A DNA stretch of 17,728 nucleotides, from contig JAOPWO010000233.1 in the NCBI GenBank assembly GCA_025965635.1, positions 1 to 17,728 of the forward strand, in the 5' to 3' direction. This document shows positions 6,664 to 13,884 of the stretch, one piece after another. This DNA is from Modestobacter sp. (GTDB lineage: Bacteria; Actinomycetota; Actinomycetes; Mycobacteriales; Geodermatophilaceae). How positions within the stretch are numbered: the stretch's first letter is position 1; each line of letters starts with the position of its first letter. A program made the translations under genes and the position numbers. The notes beneath the pieces are model-generated. The model searched no databases, was not told where the DNA came from, and saw nothing but the letters and a program-made list of their open reading frames with translations.

Positions 6664-7350
6664 TCACGCGCCGCCGGTGGCCGCCTCGGGCGTCAAGGAG
6701 CGCAGCTGGCCGAAGGCGACGTCAGCGGCCGCGTGCACGTGCGCCTCGCAGGCGGCCCAGGCAGCTGCCTCGTCCCCGGCCACTGCGGCCTGGACGATGG
6801 CACGCAACTCGTCCAGCGTCCGCGACGCCCGCCCCTCCGCCTGGAGGGACAGCCCGCGCAGCAAGCTGACCCGGGCGTGGATGCTCAGCAGGGTGGCGCG
6901 GATGACCGGGTTGTCCGCACCGTCCAGCAACGCCTCGTAGAAGGCGTCCTTGGCGGGCAGGACGGAGCTGAGCTCACCGTCGGCGAACGCCATCTCCACG
7001 TCCGCCAGACGCTGGGTGAGCATGGCGCGCTGGGCAGCCGTCGCCCGCCGCGCGAACATCCGTCCGGCCAGCGCTTCGAGCACCGCCCGCACCTCGAACA
7101 GGGCCTCGGCCTCCGCCTCCGTCGGCTGAGCGACGACCGGACCCCGGTTGGCCACCATGGTGACCAACCCTTCGGACTCCAGCTGGCGCAATGCCTCCCG
7201 GATGACCGTCCGGCTCACGTCGAAGCGCTCACAGAGCACCCGCTCCACGAGGCGCTCGCCCGGCTCGAACTCGAAGTCGATGATGGCCCTGCGCAACAGC
7301 TCGACGATCTGCTTGCGCAGCGGAGCCGCGACCCGATGAACTTCCGTCAT
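6664..7350 (-). CDS. GntR/FadR-type (FCD) transcriptional regulator
   Basis: This 228-residue protein is a FadR-subfamily GntR regulator. The winged helix occupies residues 8-72, with recognition-helix motif VSRTVIREALRQLESEGLV (45-63) and wing residues ANRGPVVA. The all-helical FCD ligand domain follows at about 82-218. The FCD metal-site motif usually reads DxxxH; here it is DAFYEALL (D135), with Tyr in the expected His place, while later His residues (H158, H204, H206) remain. GGGGAG precedes the ATG at 7348-7350. A strong promoter at 7377-7405 lies directly upstream and carries a GTATTAC palindrome over its -10, suggesting autoregulation. The same arrangement occurs upstream of the P450. 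The ligand is probably the pathway substrate or an early acid intermediate (inference). Confidence 0.92.
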   Translation of the reverse strand: MTEVHRVAAPLRKQIVELLRRAIIDFEFEPGERLVERVLCERFDVSRTVIREALRQLESEGLVTMVANRGPVVAQPTEAEAEALFEVRAVLEALAGRMFARRATAAQRAMLTQRLADVEMAFADGELSSVLPAKDAFYEALLDGADNPVIRATLLSIHARVSLLRGLSLQAEGRASRTLDELRAIVQAAVAGDEAAAWAACEAHVHAAADVAFGQLRSLTPEAATGGA

Positions 7351-7376
7351 GCTGACTCCCCTGAAGCGTCTGAGAT

Positions 7377-7405
7377 GACCGTAATACAGTCATAGGAATT
7401 GTCAA
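7377..7405 (-). promoter_or_regulatory. Promoter and likely GntR operator before the regulator gene
   Basis: On the minus strand a -35 TTGACA (7400-7405) is followed after 16 bases by a -10 TACGGT (7378-7383). The palindrome GTATTAC, inside CTGTATTACGG, overlaps the -10. FadR-type regulators often bind GTnnnAC-type palindromes, so this is a natural operator. Start of transcription would fall near 7371, leaving a leader of about 20 bases. The same plan recurs at 12394-12422. Confidence 0.65.
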
Positions 7406-7431
7406 CATCCTTGATGCGGTCGCTGGCGAGC

Positions 7432-8697
7432 TCAGGCAACGAGGGCCTTGAGGTCGTAGCCGGCGGCGACGAGATCGGTCTCGGTGGGACGGCGGTCGCC
7501 CGCGAGCAGGCGCCGGGCCGCCATGTGGTCCGGGGCCCGGTTCACCGACTCCACGGTCACCAGGCAACCACTGCGGTCGAAACGGAAGACGGAGAACCGT
7601 CCGGCGGAGACGTCGCCGTGGACCACATGGCTGCCGTCGAGAACCGGGATGCCGGCCATCTGCACCTTCGACCCGTGCTGATGGGTCCAGAACCACGGCA
7701 CCGCGGAGTACCTGCCCTGTCCATCGCCGGCCAGCCGGGAGGCGACGAAACGGGCCTGGTCGACCGCGTTCTGCACCGACTCCAACCGGATCCGTCGCCC
7801 GGACGCATGGACGCTCGGGTAGTTCGCGCAGTCGCCCAGCGCGCTGATGCGGGGGTCGGAGGTGACCAGCCGCTCGTCGACGACCACGCCGTTCCCGGTA
7901 CGGAGGCCGGCGGCCTCGGCCAGTTCCACGTTGGGCAGGACGCCGATGCCCGTGACGACCAGGTCCGCGGGCAGAAGTTCCCCGGTGTCGAGCTCGACGG
8001 CAGTGACCCGGCCGCCCGATCCGCGCAGTGCGCGGACTGCGCTGTTGAGCAGGATCGTGGTCCCCGACGCCCGGTGCGCCCCGGAGACGTGGTCGGAGAC
8101 CTCCGGGGTGACCACGCGGGCCATCGGGCGGTCCAGTCCTTCCACCACCGTCACGGCGTGACCGTGCCGGGTCGCGGCCGCGGCGACCTCCATCCCGACG
8201 AACCCGCCACCGATGACAACCACCCGGGCGACTCCGTCGAGGCTGACCCTCAGCGCTTCGGCGTCGGCGAGCGACCGCAGCGAGACGACGCCGGCCAGGT
8301 CGCTGCCGGGCACGTGCAGTGGCCGTGGCCGCGCTCCGGTGGCCAGCACCAGGTGGGCGTACCCCAGGCGCTCACCAGAGCCGAGCACCACCTCCCTCCG
8401 TACGCGGTCGATCTCCACGACCGGGGCGCCGAGGGCCAGGGTGATGTCGCGGGAGGCGAAGAACTGTTCGGTCCGGAGCGTCACCCCGTCCGCGGTCACC
8501 GCGCCGGACAGGTACTCCTTGGACAGCGGCGGGCGCTGGTAGGGCAGCCGGGGCTCGTCGCCCACGATCGTGATCGGCCCCTCGTGCCCGGCCTCGCGCA
8601 GGGACACCGCGAGCTGGAAGCCGCCCTGGCCACCGCCGACGACCACCACGGGTTCACCCTGCCCCGAGGTGGGCGGCACGCCGGGGAGACCGGTCAT
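7432..8697 (-). CDS. Putidaredoxin-reductase-like FAD/NADH ferredoxin reductase
   Basis: This 421-residue flavoprotein passes electrons from NAD(P)H to a [2Fe-2S] ferredoxin for an oxygenase. It shows two Rossmann motifs: the FAD site VVVVGGGQGGFQLA at about 17-30 and the pyridine-nucleotide site VVVIGGGFVGMEVA in the middle. RPPLSKEYL, typical of putidaredoxin and rubredoxin reductases, and the FAD-contacting ALGDCA also appear. The ATG (8695-8697) shares a base with the stop of the ferredoxin gene (TGATG), so the two are translationally coupled. The long open frame upstream is therefore not used. The first Rossmann motif has Gln-Gly-Gly where Gly-x-Ala-Gly is more usual. An 81-base gap with a promoter separates it from the GntR gene. 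Confidence 0.92.
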   Translation of the reverse strand: MTGLPGVPPTSGQGEPVVVVGGGQGGFQLAVSLREAGHEGPITIVGDEPRLPYQRPPLSKEYLSGAVTADGVTLRTEQFFASRDITLALGAPVVEIDRVRREVVLGSGERLGYAHLVLATGARPRPLHVPGSDLAGVVSLRSLADAEALRVSLDGVARVVVIGGGFVGMEVAAAATRHGHAVTVVEGLDRPMARVVTPEVSDHVSGAHRASGTTILLNSAVRALRGSGGRVTAVELDTGELLPADLVVTGIGVLPNVELAEAAGLRTGNGVVVDERLVTSDPRISALGDCANYPSVHASGRRIRLESVQNAVDQARFVASRLAGDGQGRYSAVPWFWTHQHGSKVQMAGIPVLDGSHVVHGDVSAGRFSVFRFDRSGCLVTVESVNRAPDHMAARRLLAGDRRPTETDLVAAGYDLKALVA

Positions 8698-9020
8698 CAG
8701 AGCTGCGTCTCCGGCAGCCGGACGACCAGGCCGGCGAGCTCCTCGGTGACCTCCAGCTGGCAACTGAGCCGGCTGTTGTCCTTGCGCGGGCTGGCCGTCG
8801 ACCCCAACATCTCGTCCTCGTCCTCCTCCATCGCGGGGAGTCGCTCGAGGTGCTCCGGCTCGACGTAGACGTGACAGGTAGCGCACATGGCGTTGCCACC
8901 GCACTCGGCGACGATCCCGTCGACGTCGTTCGTCGTCGCGGTCAGCATCACGGTGCTGCCGTGCTCGGCATCGACGGTCCGGGCGGCGCCGTCCGGCTGG
9001 ATGTACGTGATCGTGGGCAT
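8697..9020 (-). CDS. [2Fe-2S] putidaredoxin/adrenodoxin-type ferredoxin
   Basis: The 107-residue protein is a vertebrate-type/putidaredoxin-like ferredoxin that shuttles single electrons to a P450. Cluster ligands are C40, C46, C49 and C87, spaced CX5CX2C then 37 residues to LSC. The segment CGGNAMCATCHVYV and the acidic helix EPEHLERLPAMEEDEDEML match the family, the acidic region being the usual docking face for reductase and P450. The ATG at 9018-9020 has GAAGGAA upstream. The stop overlaps the reductase start, so the pair is made in a matched ratio. A perfect 12-bp inverted repeat upstream (9065-9104) separates it from the MFS gene, so it may have its own promoter or be read through. Confidence 0.94.
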   Translation of the reverse strand: MPTITYIQPDGAARTVDAEHGSTVMLTATTNDVDGIVAECGGNAMCATCHVYVEPEHLERLPAMEEDEDEMLGSTASPRKDNSRLSCQLEVTEELAGLVVRLPETQL

Positions 9021-9064
9021 CGTGGCTGTTCCTTCATCGTGAGGTGGTTCCTGGGCAGGGGGCG

Positions 9065-9104
9065 CGGCCGGCGGGCACGGTCGGTCGACCGCGCCCGCCG
9101 GCCG
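9065..9104 (-). terminator. 12-bp perfect inverted repeat after the MFS gene
   Basis: Arms 9065-9076 and 9093-9104 are perfectly complementary and almost all G and C. The 16-base loop contains GGTCGACC, itself palindromic. It starts four bases beyond the MFS stop codon in the direction of transcription. There is no run of T after it, which is common for hairpin terminators in high-GC actinobacteria. It could also be an mRNA-stabilising 3' stem. Confidence 0.6.
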
Positions 9105-9107
9105 TGC

Positions 9108-10463
9108 TCAGGCCCCTGCGTGCGTTGCGGTCGGCTGGGCCGTCACCGGTACCGCACCGGCCTCAGTCGGGGTCACCGACGCCTTCCGGTACCGCAGCAG
9201 CAAGATGCTCCCCACCAGCGCCATGGTCGACAGGGTGTAGAGGCCCAGCTTGATCGACCCCGTGGCCCCCTCGATCAGACCGAACAGGTAGGGCGCGGTG
9301 AAACCGGACAGGCTGCCGATGGTGTTGATCAGGGCCACGCCGGCGGCCGCCGCAGCGCCGCTGAGGTAGTTCGTCGGCAGGTTCCAGAAGGTGGGCAGCG
9401 CCCCCAGCAGGCCGCAGACGGCGACGCTGATGAACACCATGCCGAGGATCGGGCCGACCGTGGTGGACAGCGCGAGGCCCAGGGCGAGGGTGGCCAGGCT
9501 GATGGCGGCGGCCTTGGCGTGCTTGCCGGTGCGGTCAGCCACCCGGGTGACCAGGAAGACGCTGACCAGGCCGAAGACCCACGGCATCCCCACGAGGAGC
9601 CCCCGCTGGGTCCCGGTCAGACCCTCGATGTTGCCGACGATGCTGGGAAGCCAGAACGTCAGCCCGTAGAGGCTGAGGTTGATGCAGAAGAAGATCGCGC
9701 CCAGGTACAGCACCTTGCGGTCGGACAGGGCCCTCCGCACGGGCACGTGCAGCCGGGTCTGGTCCTCCTCGGCGACCTTCGCCTCGACGGACTCCCGCTC
9801 GGCCGCGGTCAACCACGTGGCATCGGAGGGCCGGTCGGTCAGATAGAACCAGGTGATGACACCCACGATGATGGTGAGACCGCCCTGGACCCCGAACATC
9901 CACTGCCAGCCCTGGAAGTCAGCCGTCCCGTCCATGGACAGCAGGAGCTCCGACAGCGGGCCGCCCAGGATGAACGAGATCGCCAGGCCCCAGTAGACCG
10001 ACAGGCCGATCGCCGTGGAGCGGCCCTTGTTGGAGTACCAGTAGGTCAGGTACATGACCACGCCCGGGAACAGACCTGCCTCGGCGAAGCCGAGGATGAA
10101 GCGCATGACGTAGAAGCTGATCGGGCCCTGGATGAACGCCATCCCGGCCGCGACCAGCCCCCACGTCACCATGATGCGAGACAGCCAGCGTCGGGGGCCG
10201 ACCCGGTGCAGGATCAGGTTGCTGGGGATCTCGAAGATGACGTAGCCGACGAAGAAGATCCCGGCCCCGAGCCCGTATGCGGCTGCCCCGATTCCCAGAT
10301 CGGCTTCCAACTGCTCCTTCGCGAAGCCGATGTTCACCCGGTCCAGATAGGACAACATGTAGAGCAAGGAGATGAACGGCAGGATCCGGATCAGCAGTTT
10401 CTTGTTGGCCGACTTCTCGTCAGCCTCCGTGAAACCGGCGCTCACCTGGTGCGGTACAGCCAC
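9108..10463 (-). CDS. MFS transporter, anion:cation symporter (ACS) type
   Basis: The 451-residue membrane protein has about twelve hydrophobic segments in two groups of six, with a hydrophilic loop at about 210-250. Residues 39-47 (YLDRVNIGF) and the stretch from GIFFVGYVIFEIPSN through RIMVTWG (68-102) are diagnostic of the ACS group that imports organic anions such as phthalate, tartrate, nicotinate, glucarate and hydroxybenzoates with protons. It therefore probably imports a small carboxylic acid that the rest of the cluster degrades. The start is GTG at 10461-10463 with GAGAGGTG upstream; the longer frame has no such site. Hairpins lie on both sides (10569-10604 before, 9065-9104 after), so it may be a separate transcript. 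Confidence 0.92.
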   Translation of the reverse strand: MAVPHQVSAGFTEADEKSANKKLLIRILPFISLLYMLSYLDRVNIGFAKEQLEADLGIGAAAYGLGAGIFFVGYVIFEIPSNLILHRVGPRRWLSRIMVTWGLVAAGMAFIQGPISFYVMRFILGFAEAGLFPGVVMYLTYWYSNKGRSTAIGLSVYWGLAISFILGGPLSELLLSMDGTADFQGWQWMFGVQGGLTIIVGVITWFYLTDRPSDATWLTAAERESVEAKVAEEDQTRLHVPVRRALSDRKVLYLGAIFFCINLSLYGLTFWLPSIVGNIEGLTGTQRGLLVGMPWVFGLVSVFLVTRVADRTGKHAKAAAISLATLALGLALSTTVGPILGMVFISVAVCGLLGALPTFWNLPTNYLSGAAAAAGVALINTIGSLSGFTAPYLFGLIEGATGSIKLGLYTLSTMALVGSILLLRYRKASVTPTEAGAVPVTAQPTATHAGA

Positions 10464-10568
10464 GGTGCACCTCTCATATCTGCATCGACGTTGATGTGGG
10501 CGCGCACGGCACACGTGCAGCGCGCAGCCGCCGGGCAGCGCTCGGCGACGGGGACGTGCTGGCAGATC

Positions 10569-10604
10569 CGGTGACACGGAGGGGGAGGCCCCTCCATGTC
10601 ACCG
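10569..10604 (-). terminator. Long hairpin between ferredoxin and MFS genes
   Basis: The inverted repeat pairs 10569-10584 with 10589-10604: fifteen base pairs, one C-A mismatch at 10577/10596, and a tight GAGG loop. It lies 27 bases after the 7Fe ferredoxin stop and upstream of the MFS start. The most likely role is terminator or attenuator; a protein-binding palindrome is possible. Confidence 0.65.
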
Positions 10605-10610
10605 TCTGCG

Positions 10611-10628
10611 CACCGGGAGTGCCCGGTG
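10611..10628 (-). terminator. Short hairpin immediately after the 7Fe ferredoxin
   Basis: CACCGGG at 10611-10617 pairs with CCCGGTG at 10622-10628 around a four-base loop, two bases beyond the ferredoxin stop. It is the first of two hairpins in tandem. Confidence 0.5.
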
Positions 10629-10630
10629 GG

Positions 10631-10948
10631 TCAGTGAGTGGCCGGGAGAGCCGCGACCACGGGGTGGTCGGCCGCGCTCAGGTCCACCTCGGTCGAACCG
10701 CCGGGGGAACCGACCGGTGCGAAGAACTCCGTGGCGACCGCCCGGAAGTCGATCGGCCCGGGGGCGGCGTCGTCCTCGTGCACGACCGCGGACTGGGGAC
10801 ACGCCGACTCGCACGCGCCGCAGTCGATGCACTCGTCCGGGTGGATGTAGAGCATCCGGCCGCCGGTGTAGATGCAGTCGACGGGGCACACCTCGGTGCA
10901 CGCCTTGTCCATGACGTCCACACAGCCCTGGGTGATGACGAATGACAC
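10631..10948 (-). CDS. 7Fe-type (FdxA-like) bacterial ferredoxin
   Basis: The protein of 105 residues carries C9, C17, C21, C25 and then C40, C43, C46, C50. The spacing is that of [3Fe-4S][4Fe-4S] FdxA ferredoxins, with the motifs CTEVCPVDC and CIDCGACESACP. Such proteins take electrons from FprA-type reductases and feed actinobacterial P450s or other oxidases. The C-terminal tail after residue 70 (FFAPVGSPGG and following) is typical of the longer actinobacterial versions. It follows the P450 by about 100 bases and is in the same direction, so it is the natural direct electron donor. A hairpin between them (11017-11042) may lower or tune its expression relative to the P450. Two further hairpins follow it. 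Confidence 0.94.
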   Translation of the reverse strand: MSFVITQGCVDVMDKACTEVCPVDCIYTGGRMLYIHPDECIDCGACESACPQSAVVHEDDAAPGPIDFRAVATEFFAPVGSPGGSTEVDLSAADHPVVAALPATH

Positions 10949-11016
10949 TGTGCTGCTCCTGGTCTCGTACAGGGAGGACTGCCGGCTGCGGCGGTCCAGT
11001 GGTGCCGGGCGACGGT

Positions 11017-11042
11017 GCAGCGCGCGACCGGGCGCGCGCTGC
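11017..11042 (-). terminator. Hairpin after the P450 gene
   Basis: A perfect 10-bp stem, GCAGCGCGCG (11017-11026) against CGCGCGCTGC (11033-11042), has a six-base loop and begins eight bases past the P450 stop. No T-run follows. Terminator or 3' stabiliser. Confidence 0.55.
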
Positions 11043-11050
11043 CGCCTGAG

Positions 11051-12292
11051 TCAGAGATCGGCGAGGACGACGGGGAAGAACTCGAACCGGTCGTCGACGC
11101 CGTTGGCGCGGCGCGGGGTCGCGGTCTGCGACGGGCGGACTCCCGCCGCGAACAGCGTGCGCAGCGCACGCACGATCGTGCCGTCGACGTCCTCTTCGCC
11201 CCGGCGCCCGTAGGTGCCCAGCGCCAGCGGACGCCCGATGCAGACGTGCCGGCCGCCGCCGAAGGTGAACCCGTCCCGCTGGGCGTCCTTGCGGATCTCA
11301 CGCTCCAGGTCGAACCGCTCCGGGTTCTCGCCGAACACCTCGGGGTCGCGGTTGGCCTGCCGCAGGTCGGCCCCCACGAAGTCACCCTCGTGCGCGGTGA
11401 ACTCGGCCGTCTCGACGTCCGCGACCGCTCGGCGCATCAGGATGTGCGGTCCCGGGTGCAGTCGGAGCGACTCCATCGCCGCCTGCCGCAGGAAGTCGGC
11501 GTCACCGACCCGGGCACGGTCGTCGGGGTGCTCCTCGAACCACTCGATCAAGTGGTTGATGGTGTGCACCGTCGACGTCACCGACGTCCCCGAAGAGGCC
11601 ACCAAGTACTGCACGGACTCGGTGAGGACGTCGTCGTAGGACCACTGCTGCTCGGCATCGGACAGCAGCGTCGAGATCAAGTCCGGCTGCTCGTCGGCCC
11701 AGCTCCCGGCCCGCGCGATGACCGCGCGACGCCGCTCCATCGCCGGCGCGACGAACTCGTCGCCGAAGACCCGCTTCCACTCGACCGCCCGGGCCAGGAC
11801 CTCGGTGTGGTCGTCGTGCGACCACTCGATGGTGACTCCGCCGATCAAGGCGGTCAAGCAGTCGTCGAGCCGCCGGAACCGCGCCTCGTCGTCGTTCGCG
11901 ATGTCGAGGCCGACGATCGCCGCACTGATGGAGATCATCATCCGTCGGCCCAGTGCGACCAGGTCGAGCCGGACGACGCCGTCCTCCTCACGGTGCTGCT
12001 CGGCAGCCTGGCGCAGCGCCGTGTCGATGGCCGGCTGCAAGACCTCCAGTTCGTACCGGGGGAGGTTCTTCGGGCCGAACAGCGCGCTCTCGAGCTTGCG
12101 CCGCGCCCGGTGCGCCGGCCCGTCCATCGTCACGATGGCGCCCCCCATCACCGGCCAGCCGGTGAGGTGGCGCGCAGAGACGAGGTCCTTGTGCTTCAAG
12201 GTCGCGCGAGCCCCGTCGAAGGTGCATGCCTTGAGCACCCCGGGGTCGGTGGGCAGCGGGGCTGCTGGAGCGTTCGAACCTGCAGCGGACAT
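11051..12292 (-). CDS. Cytochrome P450 monooxygenase
   Basis: This 413-residue soluble bacterial P450 probably performs the first oxidation of the pathway. Motifs: HRARR at 61-65 (heme-propionate contact in the C helix), ExxR as E274-SL-R277, and the heme loop FTFGGGRHVCIG with C351 as the thiolate ligand. The I helix reads VASSGTSVTST (231-241): the acid-alcohol pair (Asp/Glu-Thr) is replaced by Thr-Ser, which is unusual for oxygen activation. After the heme loop the usual LARxE helix is changed to LALGTYGRRGEEDVDG. GAGAGGAG precedes the ATG at 12290-12292. It is the first gene after the 12394-12422 promoter and is divergent from an FprA-type reductase. The CYP family and substrate cannot be assigned by eye. 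Confidence 0.94.
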   Translation of the reverse strand: MSAAGSNAPAAPLPTDPGVLKACTFDGARATLKHKDLVSARHLTGWPVMGGAIVTMDGPAHRARRKLESALFGPKNLPRYELEVLQPAIDTALRQAAEQHREEDGVVRLDLVALGRRMMISISAAIVGLDIANDDEARFRRLDDCLTALIGGVTIEWSHDDHTEVLARAVEWKRVFGDEFVAPAMERRRAVIARAGSWADEQPDLISTLLSDAEQQWSYDDVLTESVQYLVASSGTSVTSTVHTINHLIEWFEEHPDDRARVGDADFLRQAAMESLRLHPGPHILMRRAVADVETAEFTAHEGDFVGADLRQANRDPEVFGENPERFDLEREIRKDAQRDGFTFGGGRHVCIGRPLALGTYGRRGEEDVDGTIVRALRTLFAAGVRPSQTATPRRANGVDDRFEFFPVVLADL

Positions 12293-12522
12293 GCGGTGCC
12301 GCTCCTCTCAGCGAGTTGTCGAGCCCTTCGGGAGGGCGCCGTGTGAGTCGCGCCATCGTGCCGGGAACCTCAGTCATGACCTGGATCACGGCAGACGGTA
12401 TTACAGGATTCTTGTATGTCAATAGCTTGCGCCCACGAGCGGAGGTCGTGTTCAGTGCTGGGCAGAGCCGCGGCGAAAACACCCAGAGGTGGTCCACGGC
12501 AGAGGCGCTGGAGGGTGCACGC
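12293..12522. promoter_or_regulatory. Divergent intergenic region between P450 and FprA-like reductase
   Basis: These 230 bases separate two divergent genes and contain a local AT-rich patch (about 12390-12430) in otherwise GC-rich DNA. The P450 promoter lies in that patch. A rightward promoter for the reductase must also lie here, but I cannot fix its boxes. A palindrome placed between the two would let one regulator control both directions. Confidence 0.5.
12394..12422 (-). promoter_or_regulatory. P450 promoter with shared GntR-type operator
   Basis: Minus strand: -35 TTGACA (12417-12422), 16-base spacer, -10 TACCGT (12395-12400), and CTGTAATACCG with the palindrome GTAATAC over the -10. 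Eighteen of 29 positions, including every element just named except the palindrome centre and one -10 base, match the promoter at 7377-7405. Transcription would begin near 12388, giving a leader of about 95 bases before the P450. Confidence 0.65.
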
Positions 12523-13869
12523 ATGAGGGATCGCAGTGTCGCGATCGTCGGGTCCGGCCCGTCGGGCTTCTACTCCGCGGGGGCTCTGCTCGCCTCGGCG
12601 GAGCCGATCGTCCGGGTTGACCTGTACGACTGTCTGCCGACGCCATGGGGGTTGGTCCGGGCGGGGGTGGCTCCGGACCACCCGAAGATCAAGTCGGTCA
12701 GCACGCAGTTCGACAAGATCGCCGCTCACGAGCGGTTCCGGTTCTTCGGCAATGTGGAGCTGGGCGCGCGCGTGACGCGCGAGGAGCTGCTCGAGCGGTA
12801 CGACGCCGTGATCTACGCGGTCGGCGCCCAGACCGAGCGGCCGCTGGGCATCCCCGGGGAGGACCTGCCCGGCAGTCACGCTTCCATCGACTTCGTCGGT
12901 TGGTACAACGGCCACCCCTCCTGCCGGAACCTCGGCGTGGACCTGTCGGCGGACCGCGCCGTGGTCGTGGGCAACGGGAACGTGGCCCTCGACGTCGCCC
13001 GCATGCTCTGCCTGCCGCACGCGGATCTTGCCCGCACCGACGTCGCCGACCACGCGCTGCACGCCCTGGCGAAGAGCTCGATCCGCGAGGTGATGGTGCT
13101 CGGCCGACGCGGCGCAGCACAGGCAGCGTTCTCAACCTCCGAGTTGAAGGACCTCGACGCGATCGACGCCCTCGGGGTCGATGTCGACCTGGCTGACGTG
13201 CCCCGTGGCGGGGACGGCGACGACCCGGCGGTGTCGCCCGCCATGCGCCGGAACCTGGAACTGCTCCACGGGTGGGCGCAGCACGGCTTGAACGGAGCTG
13301 CCGCCCGCCGGATCGCCTTCCGGTTCCACCGGTCGCCGGTCGAGATCCGGGGGGACGGACGGGTGGAGGAGATCGTGCTGGCGGTCAACGAGCTGCAGGC
13401 CGACGCCGGGGGGCGGGTGGTCGCCGTCGACACCGGGGTCCGTGAGGTGGTGCCGACCGGCCTCGTGGTCCGGGCCGTGGGCTACCGCGGGGTTCCGCTG
13501 GCCGGTCTGCCCTTCGACGCCGTACGCGGAGTCGTGCCGCACGAGGACGGCCGCGTCGCCGGGCACGAGCGGGAATACGTCGTGGGGTGGATCAAGCGCG
13601 GCCCCACCGGGATCATCGGGATCAACCGCCAGGACGCGAACCAGACCGTGCGGAACGTGCTGGAGGACCTCGTCGACGCCACTCCGCGGAACGCGGAGCC
13701 CGACGAGGTGTCCGCCTGGCTGGCGAGCCGACAGCCTCGGCTGGTGACCACCGCCGGGTGGAACCTGATCGACGACCACGAGCGCGCCAACGGCCGGGCC
13801 GCTGACCGCCCGCGGGTCAAGCTGGTGTCGACCGCCGAGCTCCTGGACGTGGCCCTCGGCGCCGAGTAG
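12523..13869 (+). CDS. FprA-type (adrenodoxin-reductase-like) NADP-ferredoxin reductase
   Basis: The 448-residue flavoprotein belongs to the adrenodoxin reductase/FprA family that moves electrons from NADPH to 7Fe or 2Fe ferredoxins. Visible are the FAD site VAIVGSGPSGFYSAG (6-20), PWGLVRAGVAPDH (41-53), the NADP site VVVGNGNVALDVAR (147-160), the arginine pair R195/R196 in LGRRG that recognises the 2'-phosphate of NADPH, and the C-terminal family signature WIKRGPTGIIGINR (356-369). The ATG at 12523 has GGAGGG nine bases upstream. The longer frame from 12316 would cross the P450 promoter and is rejected. It is the only plus-strand gene of the cargo, and its pairing with the FdxA-like ferredoxin and P450 completes an NADPH-dependent class I system. 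Confidence 0.94.
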   Translation: MRDRSVAIVGSGPSGFYSAGALLASAEPIVRVDLYDCLPTPWGLVRAGVAPDHPKIKSVSTQFDKIAAHERFRFFGNVELGARVTREELLERYDAVIYAVGAQTERPLGIPGEDLPGSHASIDFVGWYNGHPSCRNLGVDLSADRAVVVGNGNVALDVARMLCLPHADLARTDVADHALHALAKSSIREVMVLGRRGAAQAAFSTSELKDLDAIDALGVDVDLADVPRGGDGDDPAVSPAMRRNLELLHGWAQHGLNGAAARRIAFRFHRSPVEIRGDGRVEEIVLAVNELQADAGGRVVAVDTGVREVVPTGLVVRAVGYRGVPLAGLPFDAVRGVVPHEDGRVAGHEREYVVGWIKRGPTGIIGINRQDANQTVRNVLEDLVDATPRNAEPDEVSAWLASRQPRLVTTAGWNLIDDHERANGRAADRPRVKLVSTAELLDVALGAE

Positions 13870-13884
13870 GCGTCTCGTTGACCC

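Noticed and set aside
4628..6940. 770-codon plus-strand open frame
   Set aside because: It spans five genes on the minus strand, has no motif and no ribosome site; GC-rich DNA commonly leaves such frames open.
8850..10574. 574-codon plus-strand open frame
   Set aside because: Antisense of the MFS and ferredoxin genes; its Asp/Gln/Gly/Arg-rich translation has no hydrophobic pattern or motif.
12316..12522. Earlier start for the FprA-like reductase, adding 69 residues
   Set aside because: It would read through the P450 promoter; the FAD motif begins right after the ATG at 12523, which has a good ribosome site.
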